This document shows, piece after piece, positions 22,361 through 33,702 of a stretch of DNA of 64,000 nucleotides. The position numbers and the translations under genes were made by a program. How positions within the stretch are numbered: the stretch's first letter is position 1; each line of letters opens with the position of its first letter. Origin of the DNA: Cyanoderma ruficeps. Taxonomy: Eukaryota; Chordata; Aves; Passeriformes; Timaliidae. Location: positions 15,728,599 through 15,792,598 of the forward strand of contig VZDJ01007755.1 in the NCBI GenBank assembly GCA_008694505.1, written 5' to 3'. A model generated the notes under the pieces. It ran no database searches, was not told the origin of the DNA, and saw nothing but the letters and a program-made list of their open reading frames with translations.

Positions 22361-25300
22361 CTGAATTACAGACCAGCATATCAGCCCATGGTTTGCTTTG
22401 CCAGCCACCAGGGACATAGATTGGTTTGTAGACAATGTGGGGTTTGTGCAAATTCTACTTACTTTTTGGGTTGGGAAGTGGTTCTTTTTTATCAGATCCC
22501 TGGTACGACAAAAGCATATTTGTGGTTTTCTACAGCCATCTGAGAAGAAGGTGAAAGACTTGTGTCATCACCTGAAATTCAGCCCATCTTTTGAGAACAG
22601 TATAAAAGTCCACATGTTCACTAAATCATTTGCTTTTGCCAGTTGTCCAATGAAAAAAGTCCCTCAGCTCATAAGAAGAAGTACTTGAGCCTCAAGCCAG
22701 TGTCAAGGGATGGCATTATATCCACCCCTACCTTGCAAGCTCCAAATGCAAATCAAATATTTGCAAGAGTGAATGTTTTCTCTGAAATGCCAGATACAAC
22801 ATGAGCTCTGTCCCATATAACAAGCCTGCACAATTCAGGAAATATCTTGGGACAATCAAATTCTACAAGGAAGTCATGGTCACTGGAAAACATCACAACT
22901 TCACCTCTTCTCCAATACTTGCTTCCTCCACACAATTGGGAAACAGTTTTCTCTATCTGACACTCTCTGCCTTTTTATATCTCCCTCCTGTCACTCAGCT
23001 CAGCCATAATCCCACAGTACACCGCATTCCTCGTATCTAGCTGGCTTCCATGAGTCTGGTTGGCCTTGGATCACACTGTTCAAGGCATAAAACAACATTG
23101 GTGGACACCTCAGGGCAGGAACAGCATCTCTGTCACATCACAGGACTTACTGTAATTTAGGCAATAGAAGTGAGAATACCCGTAAGAAAAGTCACCTTGG
23201 CTGTCCAGCCCCTTCTCTCCTTGAACTCCAGTGGCTTCTTGGCTTTTGAAATAATGTAACACATAAAGCTGGTCTCCCAGGCTCTGAGTTTCTTCTGCTG
23301 GGCTCCAGCCAGCTGCTCTCTTTGCCTGCTTTCTCTCTTCATTGACAATTTATTGGCTGCCCTACACCTGTGTGGTTTTTTTTTTTTCCCTCTTAAATTT
23401 TCTCTTTTCTGGGCAATCCTTATACTTGACTCAGCTGGCAGTTTATTTCCTCAGTACTTGAGCTAGAGCGTGTCGACTGCAAGGGGAAAAAGGAGACATC
23501 CCTCACTGAACCTGCCACAGTGCCTGTTAACATCAAAATACAGCGTGGTTGGGAAATGAAACTGCTCTTCCATTTCAGTGCTACCTCCTGCTTGTACCTT
23601 TATACTTGGTTTATTTGGATCATCTCAGAAGGCTCTGGAGGATGGTCTCAAACATCCCTGACTCCCACCTCACCAATGGCCTCTCCTCGCTCTAGGCTCA
23701 GAGCTTAGTTTCCCTATTCCCCCTTCCAGTTGCTATGCCCGGTGCCTCCCATGGGTATTCATTTCTATGCTCAGCTTCTGAAAGCATGTTTAAAATCACT
23801 TTACATTTAAATTAGCTAAGGGCCTTAATGTTTGGATTATGACTAAAGAGCAAGTGGGTTGTAACTCTTTCCTCTCCTTTGAAATTTAACATCTAGATTA
23901 AGGAAGGTTGAAATTTTTCTCTCTAGCTCTGCCTTCATCCTTTCTCCCAGCAGGTCCTCATGTCTAGCACCAGCAGGAATAAACAGTCTGTCCGTGCTTG
24001 GGACTAATCGGGACTGGCCACAGGATGTCACTATTACTCCACAAACACACGGAGAGTGAGGTGTTTGTTTACAGAAGGCCAGGGTCTGAGCTCTAGTTGT
24101 CTTCAGCTCAGATTTCGCCAGTCGGCACAGCTCTGGATTGGAACTTGAGGAGACACATCGCGGTGCTCCTCAACAGAGCCACAATCCCGTGCAGAAATTG
24201 GCGAGTTGTATTAAGACACACACTTGTGTGTGAGTGTGTGCACACATCAGCATTAGTTTGTCCTAACTTTACATAACTCTTGGATTTCACCTTGGATATG
24301 GGATTCAAATGCCTGAAGCGAGCCAAGAACTGCTTGTTTCAAGCCAAAATCACATTAAGCCTCTGAGTATCAAATGGTTCCCTGTAAAACCTTAAATCAG
24401 CCCAGGTCCCCTCCAACTCAGACAAGACTCATAAAACTTAGGGTAAAATTCAGTTTCAAGTTCATAACAAAACCCAAAGGCAGGTTTCAGGTTTGCATTT
24501 GGATTTTGTTCTGAATGTTTGTATTGCTCTGCTTAATGTAAGGTCACAGGCACTGGGTGGGGGAAAGGCTTTTGAAATGTTTCCATTCTCCAAAACAGAT
24601 AAACGCGCGACTGGGAGCTGGTACAACCATGGGGTGAAAACTCAAATGCAGCAGTAGACAGAAATGTCCATTCAAGAGAAGTAAATCTTCATAAGTGGAG
24701 ACAGAAGCCAGACTAAGTAAAATGGTCAAAAGAAAACATCCCTATCCTGGGAAGCTGACTATCAAAGTGTCAGCATAAGGACTCTTAGTCCCCTCTCCCT
24801 CTTACCTCTTCAACACCTTGTCCTTTCTTTCTTATTCCTTGAGATGTATGAGCTGCTGTACCTCAGATCTGATGTCTTGGGAAATCTCCAGCCAACTCCT
24901 TTCCAGGCCAGTAAATTTTATATTCATATCTTGCTCACAAAACACCCCAGTTCACAAAAATATGTCCTCTGGTTATATATTAACCTTGATTGGTTGAGTT
25001 CTGAGAACTCATTCCATGTTTACACCTCACTATATTGATTTCAAGTGGTTTGTGGTTAGTGGTACATTTTTTTTTTCTGGGAAGCATTTTATTATTTGCA
25101 AAAAACCCCATATATATGTATGAATCCTATTATGTTCCTAATTTGTGCCTTTTTATTTGCTACCTTTTTGGTAGCACATGGCTTAATTTTTACCCTTTGC
25201 ATAATGAGGTAGCTAAACCACCAGGGGTAGTCATATCCTATTCCTCTATAAACAGGGTTGTTTTTCTCAGTATTGGTTCAGGAATGCCTGTTTTGCAGGG

Positions 25301-25983
25301 CAGGTGCCATGATGGGTAATAGGCAGCAGGTGACTTATGTGGAAGAGAGACCTCTACAGAAGATGATTTTAGACAGAACCATATTAAAATATCCTACCAG
25401 GGCATGAAGATTGAAGATCAGGCACATTATTTTGGGAACCAAACTTCACTGCTTTCACCATGGTGGGCTAAGATCAGTTGGACAAAGACTATTAGAAAAA
25501 ATCTTGAAGAAGATTTTTTTAGTTCCTGTGGAGCAGGAATACAAAAATCTATAAAAGCGGAGACTTTCTACCACATCAGTGATGGAAAATTTCCACCTCT
25601 TATTTTGTGTTTGTCTTTTTTTGTAGTCTTAATGTCCTCTCACCAAGTGCCAAGGGCTTTAAAAATAAACCTTATGCCTTGGCATTTGCTACATCTCACT
25701 GTTTAACTTGAAAAACTCTTGATTGGGACTTTGCCTGGTTATCTGGTGTTTTTTGTGCTGTCTCCTGCCAGCAAGTGATAGAAGGAAACATCGTTCAACT
25801 AGAAGACTTCCCTTCCAATTCCAGCTTCCAGCAAAAAAACAGTGGACCAGAAAAGTGACTGCTGCCTCTAGGGAGGAACTGCTACTCCAGTCTGGCAGAA
25901 TTACAACTGTCCACCTGAATTTGAGTGTGAACTAGCTTCTGTTTTAACCTCTCCTCTCTCTGTTGCTTTGTGTGTCTGCTTAG

Positions 25984-26018
25984 GCACAGAAGTTGAACGA
26001 TCAAAACAGCTACAGCAG
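25984..26018 (+). other. Exon-like segment on the plus strand, 35 nt
   Basis: A very strong acceptor (CTCTCCTCTCTCTGTTGCTT tract, then TGTCTGCTTAG ending 25983) is followed 35 bases later by CAG|GTGAGA. Two frames are open (TEVERSKQLQQ or AQKLNDQNSYS). It lies antisense to the gene predicted on the other strand. It may be an exon of an overlapping non-coding or coding transcript, or coincidence. Confidence 0.3.
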
Positions 26019-26172
26019 GTGAGAAACTTTGAGCTAGGGTAGTCCAAAGGTACACAGATAATGAGTTAAAGAAAGCAGCTATTGATGCATTTAAGAAAGT
26101 AGATAAGAGCTTTGTATTTTTCATGTTATTGAGTCTAGGAAAGAGTTTGTAACATAGAACTGGCTTCCTGGG

Positions 26173-26220
26173 CTAGTTTCATTTCCTGAATGAAACTAGT
26201 TTCATTTGCTAGTTTCATTT
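26173..26220. repeat. Repeated CTAGTTTCATTT with an 11-bp hairpin
   Basis: CTAGTTTCATTT occurs at 26173, 26196 and 26209. The first copy also pairs with AATGAAACTAG (26189-26199) to form a perfect 11-bp inverted repeat around a 5-base loop. Confidence 0.85.
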
Positions 26221-28698
26221 CATTCTGCTGAAACAGCAGAAGTGGCATACATTTTCCCTTAGAGCTGGGTAAAAAACTAGCTGGCAAATACCTGTACTGA
26301 ACTTTGTGCTGCCATGGCTGTATTACTAACAGCACTGGAGACAGACAGCCAAATGGAATATGTCTCGTGATCTGTCTTTCCATGTCCTCAGCCTACCTCG
26401 TCTTTACTCCACAGATGATGCAGTGCTACAAGTCCATCCAAATGGCAGTATCAGTACCCCCCGCCCCAGTACCAGTTCAGTGCTGACAGCAGGAGGGTGC
26501 CAGCTTCCACAGTACTCTTTCCAACACTCTCTTCAGCTCAAGGCACATCCCTGCAGGGGAGCACACAACATGTGCTCATCCCACAGCACACACCCGTTAT
26601 TCTCTGTGCAGATGTGGAAGGTCATGGCGGGCAGCACAAAGACATTTAGCACACAGGCCAGCTCACATTTCCATTGTTTAAGAAAATGAGTTGTTGACAT
26701 AGCTGTGCTTCAGGTAGTAGGGCAGATCTATGTTGTGTCACATTGTTATCAGACAGTAATGAATGATTCTGAAGCTGCTATCATGGGGAGTTACATCACC
26801 TGATCAGATCAGAGCACCATCAGTGTAATCCACAAGCCCAGTAAGCCAGGCTGCTCTGGTTTTGTGTTTATCTCTCTCTCTGATGCAAGTACTTCCCATA
26901 ACAAGAATGCTCATCTAAGGCACGTGGTCCCCAGGTCTTTATCCATGTTTTGCATTTAATACCGTGTCCCTTGTAACTAAGCTGCAGCACTCAGAGCAAC
27001 AAAGACATGTGGATGCATCCAAAAACTCCATACATTTTGTGTCTGTCCAGCTGCAGTGATGATCTAGTTCCACCAACCTAGATAAGACTCAGAAGTCGTA
27101 ATTTGGATGACTTACTTTTGCTATTCCTACCCACATCACACAAAGACCTCAGTGTGCATCCGTACATCAGGATGCTTCTGAGGCCTTATTCCACCAGAGG
27201 CAAGCATGGCAGTTCGGGTTAGAAATCACTGCACTGAAGCCAGTTGAACAGAGCAGAAATATAAAGAAAATCAGACTTGTACTCCTGCTACAAATAATTG
27301 CTGAGTTACACTGGGTATTTTATGTTGTGCCTTTAAACATGTGCCATGATATTTGAGTTCAATGTCTTCTTCCTTGTATTTTGCCTATTTTAGACCTATC
27401 TCTGTGTTTTACACCTTCAAGCTGCCATACAGATACTAATGTGTATTTGTATGTTTGTATCTTAGATGTCAACAAGGCATAAGGACACCTGACAAATATG
27501 GTACTCTCTGTCCTGTCTCTTTTGGCTTCAGGACAAGCAGAGCTGCTTTGAGGTACCAGAAGAAAGCACACCAAGGTTTTTTAAAATCAGGCTGAATGCA
27601 CCCATGGTTAGAGTGCTTCCAGGTGACACCTCAGCATGTAAGAGTTCAATTGATTTTCTTTGGTTTAACCATTCAAGTCACAAAATGGGTTAAACACAAA
27701 TGTAATAATTTTACGATGTATCCACTAGATGGTAGCCTATCCTTATCCTTGCCATTTACCAATTCCATAAAAACACTTTATACAATGACCAGTGATCTAT
27801 TCCATCTCAAGAAATCTCATTGTCTATATTCCTACTGCCAAGGAGATACTTGTCCAGTGGCACTCAGAACATGAGCAGGGAAATGCACCTCATAAAAATT
27901 CCTCCTTGTCAGAAATGCATTTGTCCACTGTTCTGGTTCAGATCTGGTACCAATTTTAGTGACTCTTAAGAAGTATCCAAGCAGTACAACCTATATAAAC
28001 CTGGCATCTGCAGTTATATTTTTGTTATTATTTCAAATTCAGAGCAGTCATTCGCATTGGTCAAAAATAGTTTTCCTTCTTCGACTGGCATCTAAAATTA
28101 TGATATTTTCTAATCTTAAGAAAGCTTATCTAGGGCGTGATTAACCTTTTACTAAAGGTCAGATTCTGTACAGAAAGTCTAAGAGGTTTTTCTGCATAAC
28201 ATTTTGGAAAGAGGTAATCAATAGTGGGTCAATGTATAAGTCTTCCTCTGAGCCTTCCTGAAAAAGATCAGGATAATCATGAATTTTTGTGCCTGCTAAG
28301 CAACATACATTTCTTTGATCTATTTTTTTCCTAAAACATATAAGGAAGGAGAGAGAGAAAGGGAGAAACATGCATTATTTAGAAGCATCATCCCTCTTCA
28401 CAATGGTATCTGTGTACCAACAAAGATAAATACAATCGCCGAGGACTTTAAAGGAGAATTGAAAACAAAAATTACAGTTTTTTCTGCTGTGTGTGGCATA
28501 AACTGGTTGAAATAAAAGCACACCACACAGCAGCTTTTCTGCTGTGCATGCCTCTAGTCTCTGTCCTCACGGTGCTGCCAGGTAGGAGGTTGCAGAGAGC
28601 AGCAGGTGTTTGACAGACATTTCACTTTAATGGCATTATATCAACATGCCACAAAATGTCACGGTTGCCTTTAATTAGCTGCATAAGCATTTTATGCT

Positions 28699-28752
28699 TG
28701 TGTGTATATATATACATATAGTCTATATATATGAATATATATAAATATATTT
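28699..28752. repeat. AT-rich microsatellite
   Basis: Imperfect TA/TATATA units with occasional C and G; a common intronic simple repeat. Confidence 0.85.
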
Positions 28753-30796
28753 CCAGCAATTCCACTCCAAGCTGGTTCCACCAGCCCCTGTAAGGGACTC
28801 CAGATGTGTCTGAAGATCAGTACTCACCAAGGCAGTTGACAGACTCAGACACTGAGGTTGAAGGCATTCAGGTGAAAACCTGGGACAGAAGACATCTCAA
28901 ACAGCCAGCGTGAGCCCTGACTTCTGTCCAGCATAGGGAGGTGACCATCAACCATTACAGTGTGGCACAGATTGCAGGCTATTCTTAGCTTCAAAAACAC
29001 ACTGACTCGATACAAGGATATTTCCAGTGCTTTTGTGTCATGAACTTCTCTACTAAAACTTTTTAAAAAAATAATAAAATTAACACAAGCCTAGTTGGCA
29101 GGATTCCTGTGTGTAGATCTGGAAGTACATTTACACCCTAAATTGTTTTTGCTCAGCAACTGAAAATGCTTCCCTAGTTTCTGCATCTCATTTGTATGAT
29201 ACACGGCAGTTAATAGAACACTTAGGAGAGTTATTAAAAATGCTCATTCCATACCATCTTTGCCATTTTTATATTATACCAAGGGGAGTGAAGCGCACTA
29301 ATGCAATACTAAAGCCCTTCAGAGTTCTTACTACTGTACTTTTCCTGCTTGGTTCATGTACCATGAGTTCATATAATGTGGTCTGAAGTAAAAGGAAGGA
29401 AATATTAAAAAGAAAGTCTCCTCTGACTTAAATCTGTGCTTGGTCATTCAGTCAAGACCAAGGTAGAAAGGAAGCTGACCAGAAGCACGTGGCATTTTTC
29501 AGCCTATCTTCAATCCATTATCACAGAAGAGCCACCAGCATCACTGGGAGGCTCAGCTTTGGGCAGCCCTGGGTCTACATTGGAGCAGGCTGGAACTGGC
29601 TCTGTCCCACGTGGCAGCAGCTCCTGCTCTCGTCTCAAGGAAACCAATCCTGGAGCTTCCCTGCCACCGAAACCTTGCCACATAAACCAGATACATTTAC
29701 TTCTTCATCACATCAAAGACATCTCCACATATTTCTACATTTAGGATTATTATAGTGGCTCGACCTACCAGACTAAAAAGATGCCTAGTTGTTCTCCTCT
29801 GATGCAGGCCTTATTGCTCTTCCTGGATAATTCACAGTCTGCAGAACTGTCTCCTTCACATCCTACATCCCCTGCCAGACATATCAAAATCCCAAAAGAA
29901 AATAAAATGGAGAAATGCAGCCAAATGCAAAGTGTGCTCATCAGTTGTTAAATTTTAAGTGCTAATATCTGACACAAGAAAATGGAGGACTGTGTAGAGT
30001 CATCTCAGGCATTTTGTACTGGCACAGGAAGAATGCAAACATGCCGATGTTTAAGGAGAAGTCCCCAAGCAGCATTGTTGATCATTTAATGTCAAGATCT
30101 GCTCAGAATTTAATTGCCATTAAACAAAAAATAGATGAGCACTATCCTGATTTTTAAAGAGAGAGAAAGAAAGTAGAGATTACACAGTCCCACAATAAGC
30201 ATCAATAATGCTCATGCTGCAGCTACAGCATTTTGTACACCCATTCTTGGAAAGGATACAGCAGAGGCAGGAAACAAGATGAATAGGAGCCTGATATGGT
30301 TTCAGTATGAAAGGAACCAAAGAGAATGGGACAGTTTAGCACAGAGAGATGAATAGGAACAGTCAAATTGCTGTACTTAGTGTGTTATAAAGCAGAAAAA
30401 TGAGATGTTCATAGATATCATAGACTACACTGAATTATTCTGAAAGGCTGGTTAAAGGAAACACCTTTAACATAGCCTGCAATTAGTTTCGTTGTATCAA
30501 GACAATGTCGATCTTAAGCCCTAGTATGATCCAAAAGAAGATGCTTCAGAAAGTCCAGCTCCTGATCTGAATTTGAATTTTGTAGCTAGAATGAACTTGA
30601 ATGCATCTGTTAAAAGGTATTGGCTTGTCAAAAACATAATATATGTTGGAAAAAATAAGCATTCACAAATGACATCTGTATTTCATGTTTATCGGCTTCT
30701 CTGCGCTATACATGAAGGTCACAGTTCTCACTTAACACTTATCAAAGAAGTCTGGAAAGAAAATGGTATTTCAAAGGAAACATTTTCTCTTGACAA

Positions 30797-30822
30797 TTAC
30801 AGTAGCTATAGAGCTACTGTAA
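30797..30822. repeat. Perfect 11-bp inverted repeat
   Basis: TTACAGTAGCT and AGCTACTGTAA flank a 4-base ATAG loop. It would fold as a tight hairpin if transcribed. Confidence 0.9.
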
Positions 30823-31485
30823 ATAGTTAAAGACTTATTTGCCTAAGAAGGTCCTTAGTAATAGAACCTGTTCTTTAAATTTATATCTTATTTAATCGAG
30901 AATATCTTAGAAGGGTCAGTAAGGCCTAAATCCCAGTGCTTCTGCCAACCCTGAGAAGCAGGAGCAGCAGAAGCAGCAATGCAGGATGGAGAGCTGCATC
31001 CCCATGCTCAATGCATGCCATTGATCATGCCCAGCAGAACCCACATCATAAAAAATGTTCACCTTTTTAAGACAGGCCGGTCCCCCTTCCTCATGTGACC
31101 TTCCACCCCAGGGTTGGTGTGCTGGCAGGACTGCACAGGAACATCCTCCCAGCAGAGTAAATTGCCAAAGGTGGAATGCAACCAATGGCTTGGATCAGTG
31201 ATCACCACAGTGGGGCAAAAGCAAATCCCCAGAGCAGACAAGCCCCAGCTGAGATCTTTGAGGCATTCAGACTGGGACAGGATGATTTATTGGTAAGTCA
31301 ATTATAATCAACTTGAAATTGATTTTGATTTGTACTCTCTTAAACACTTCACATTCAGACAGGTGTTAGCTCCATAACCAGGAGGTGAGTTTCATTTAAT
31401 AAAAACAATTTGCAAAATATTTTCCTGCAACATGAAAACATGAAAGAAACTAATTTCTACACTGATCCTTAGATATAGAAGCTTT

Positions 31486-31512
31486 CACCAGTTGTTCAAT
31501 GAGCAACTGGTG
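31486..31512. repeat. Perfect 9-bp inverted repeat
   Basis: CACCAGTTG and CAACTGGTG flank a 9-base loop. Each arm contains an E-box-like CAGTTG/CAACTG. Confidence 0.9.
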
Positions 31513-31992
31513 TAATGTATAATGAAGGGCAAACATTCCAGCATCACTGGTAGGAGGATTTTTAAGGTAGCTTTTGATCCTTGGAGGGGGGCTAATGATC
31601 ATTAAATAATGACATATAAACCAAAACCACATTGTGCTGGAAAATCTTTCTGTAACCGGGCAGTTACATCCACGTAACATAGTGATGTGACTATTGATTA
31701 CATTATAGGCTAAACCACAGCTATTTAATTAATTTCTGTTGAGGTCTACTGAGTAATTTGCTGAGGAGTGCTCTGCAGGAAGCACTGTGGCAGCTACTAT
31801 ATGTTGACTTCAGGGCTGATAACTCTGACAGTGACCAGCAGCTGTTCCCAAGAAGGCTGGGAGGATGTGAGAAAATGCAAGACTTCTTCAGGACATCTCA
31901 TGTCTTGGTGCAGTCAGGGTGAGATATCCTCATGGGCCAAATCAAGTTGAAAATCTGCTGTTGGGGTATCTCTGGTTTCAGCACTCACTTAC

Positions 31993-32061
31993 CTCTTCTA
32001 CCTCCACTGGTTCCTCACATCCCCTGCTTGTCTGTTTCTCCTCACATGCTTTTCCCGCTTT
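31993..32061 (-). CDS. Candidate internal exon, 69 nt
   Basis: A perfect-looking donor (GAAGAG|GTAAGT, after 31993) and an acceptor (TTTCCACACTTTGGTGGAAACAG, ending 32062) enclose 23 codons in phase 0 at both ends. The peptide is acidic, KAGKACEEKQTSRGCEEPVE followed by VEE. It could sit between the exon at 54998-55074 (ends phase 0) and the exon at 21140-21188 (starts phase 0). The pyrimidine tract is interrupted by purines next to the AG, which lowers confidence. Confidence 0.4.
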
Positions 32062-33623
32062 CTGTTTCCACCAAAGTGTGGAAATGCTACTCCCTACAGC
32101 ACCTTGTTATATACATTCCCATGTTACAGGTGAGGAGGTGCTGCCTTGTCGTGAAGGTCCCTAAGCATGTGCAGGTGCCTTGACCCTATTGGTTACAGGA
32201 AGATTTATTAAGTAAAGCCATCCAAAAGTCCATGCAGGGTTTTTGAGCTGCAGCTATTTGTGCCCAAACCCCCACATTTGGATCATCCAGTCACAATCCC
32301 TCAGCTCCTGTCTCAAACCCTTCAGGAGTTTTCATTAGAATCCTCTACATCTTCAGTTTTAATTTCATTAAGAGCCTTGAAGGGCTGCCCTCGAGCACTG
32401 TACTCTTGACAGAGCTGAGCAAGTTGGCACGAATTTCATGCGTCTGCCTGGCTGTTTCTCATGGAGCAGGCATTCATCCTCACCTCACCTCATCCCCACC
32501 TCACCCTTTTGTGTGACTCAAAAACTGGTCTGAGTGCCAGTCAGCAAGGTGAACACTACATAAAGGCCACTCAAAGAGCAGTGTGGTTAGTAAGGGTACC
32601 AACTACCTGTGCTACTTTTCCAAGATATTATCACAGGGAGACAGAGGAGAAATCCATCCCTTTCTCTGGCATAGAAACCTTGGAAGCAGCCTGGAGACAA
32701 CAACATGATGGCAGAGGGATGGAGGGGAGGAGCACTCTTTTCTTCCTGGGAAAGTTGTCTCACTCTGGGGTAACTATGTATGAATGAGGTCGCAGAGAGA
32801 GAGAAAATCATCATTTTAGGTATCATTCAGTGAGGGATTGCTTCGAATTCAGGACGTTTTTCCAGCAAAAATCTCACTGGTTGAATGTTTGGATAAGATG
32901 CATCCTGTGCAAAAGGCAACATTCACTGCAGGATGGAGTGGGAACAGATATGCAGACCACCATGCACAGGATATTGTACCAGGTGGTAAAAATCACCATT
33001 CAAATCATCTAAGGCAGCCAAGGCAATGGTAGACAGATTGTCCCCAGGGGTCTGAGCAGGACAATGTCTGTGCTGCACAAGAGGGAGAAGGTTCTCACTG
33101 GACTTCAGAGAGGTTCCAGCACTCCATTGCAGGGAAGAGCTGAGGGTTCGGACCTGTCACTGTGTGAAATTATTTTTTGTGGCACAAAGTTGTGTTCCTA
33201 CATCCTGGAGAGGGTTGGACACCCTGGCACCTCTTGAACAGTTCTGCCAGGCCACTGGCAACCCCATTCTGCCTCTGGTGCTGCAGGGTAAGCGTGGGAC
33301 ACTGAACCCAGGGCTGCACACCTAACCCACACCTAAGGACTGGGAGTGCTAAGGAAAATCATGTTACTGGAGTGAGAGTCCTTCTGTGCTGGCCCAGCAG
33401 GAGCTCAGCTGCTTTGGAGCCTCCATGGGAGACATTTGGATACTAAAAAGACCTAACATCACAGGTTTTGAAAAACGATGTTTGGGCTGAAAGCTGTGTA
33501 CTTGAATCCTGAGGAGCTTCCCATGTCCTGGACAGGCAGAAAGTCTGTGGTGGAGCTGGGGATTTATCCTGAATCTCAAGCTGGAATGACTGAACCACTT
33601 TTCTTTCTTCTTAACTCACTGAA

Positions 33624-33702
33624 GACAAGAGTTTCAGACTCTTGTCATTTAAGAGTTTCAGATTCTTGTCATTGTGAAATGAGTTTCAGACTTGTCATTT
33701 AA
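33624..33702. repeat. Degenerate tandem repeat, about 24-29 bp, three copies
   Basis: The unit AGAGTTTCAGACTCTTGTCA starts at 33628, recurs at 33652 with one change, and a shortened copy begins at 33681. The first copy also folds as a perfect 9-bp hairpin (GACAAGAGT at 33624, ACTCTTGTC at 33638). Confidence 0.85.

Larger units (their letters stand above)
21189..31992. other. Large intron; scattered weak exon-like signals
   Basis: About 10.8 kb with no firm gene. It contains exon-like signals listed separately (22308-22360 minus, 25984-26018 plus), an AT microsatellite at 28699-28752, a TG/CA run at 24216-24245, a repeat of CTAGTTTCATTT at 26173-26220, and two hairpins at 30797-30822 and 31486-31512. 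A minus-strand frame at 28159-28371 (70 codons) looks protein-like but lacks a second splice site. No intact transposon was recognised. Confidence 0.5.

Noticed and set aside
23157..23348. Minus-strand frame rich in Lys/Arg/Glu ending at AAG|GTGACT
   Set aside because: Protein-like and with a fair donor, but no acceptor or pyrimidine tract precedes it.
23843..24031. Minus-strand 62-codon helical frame
   Set aside because: Composition is plausible, but there is no usable donor in phase and the acceptor is weak.
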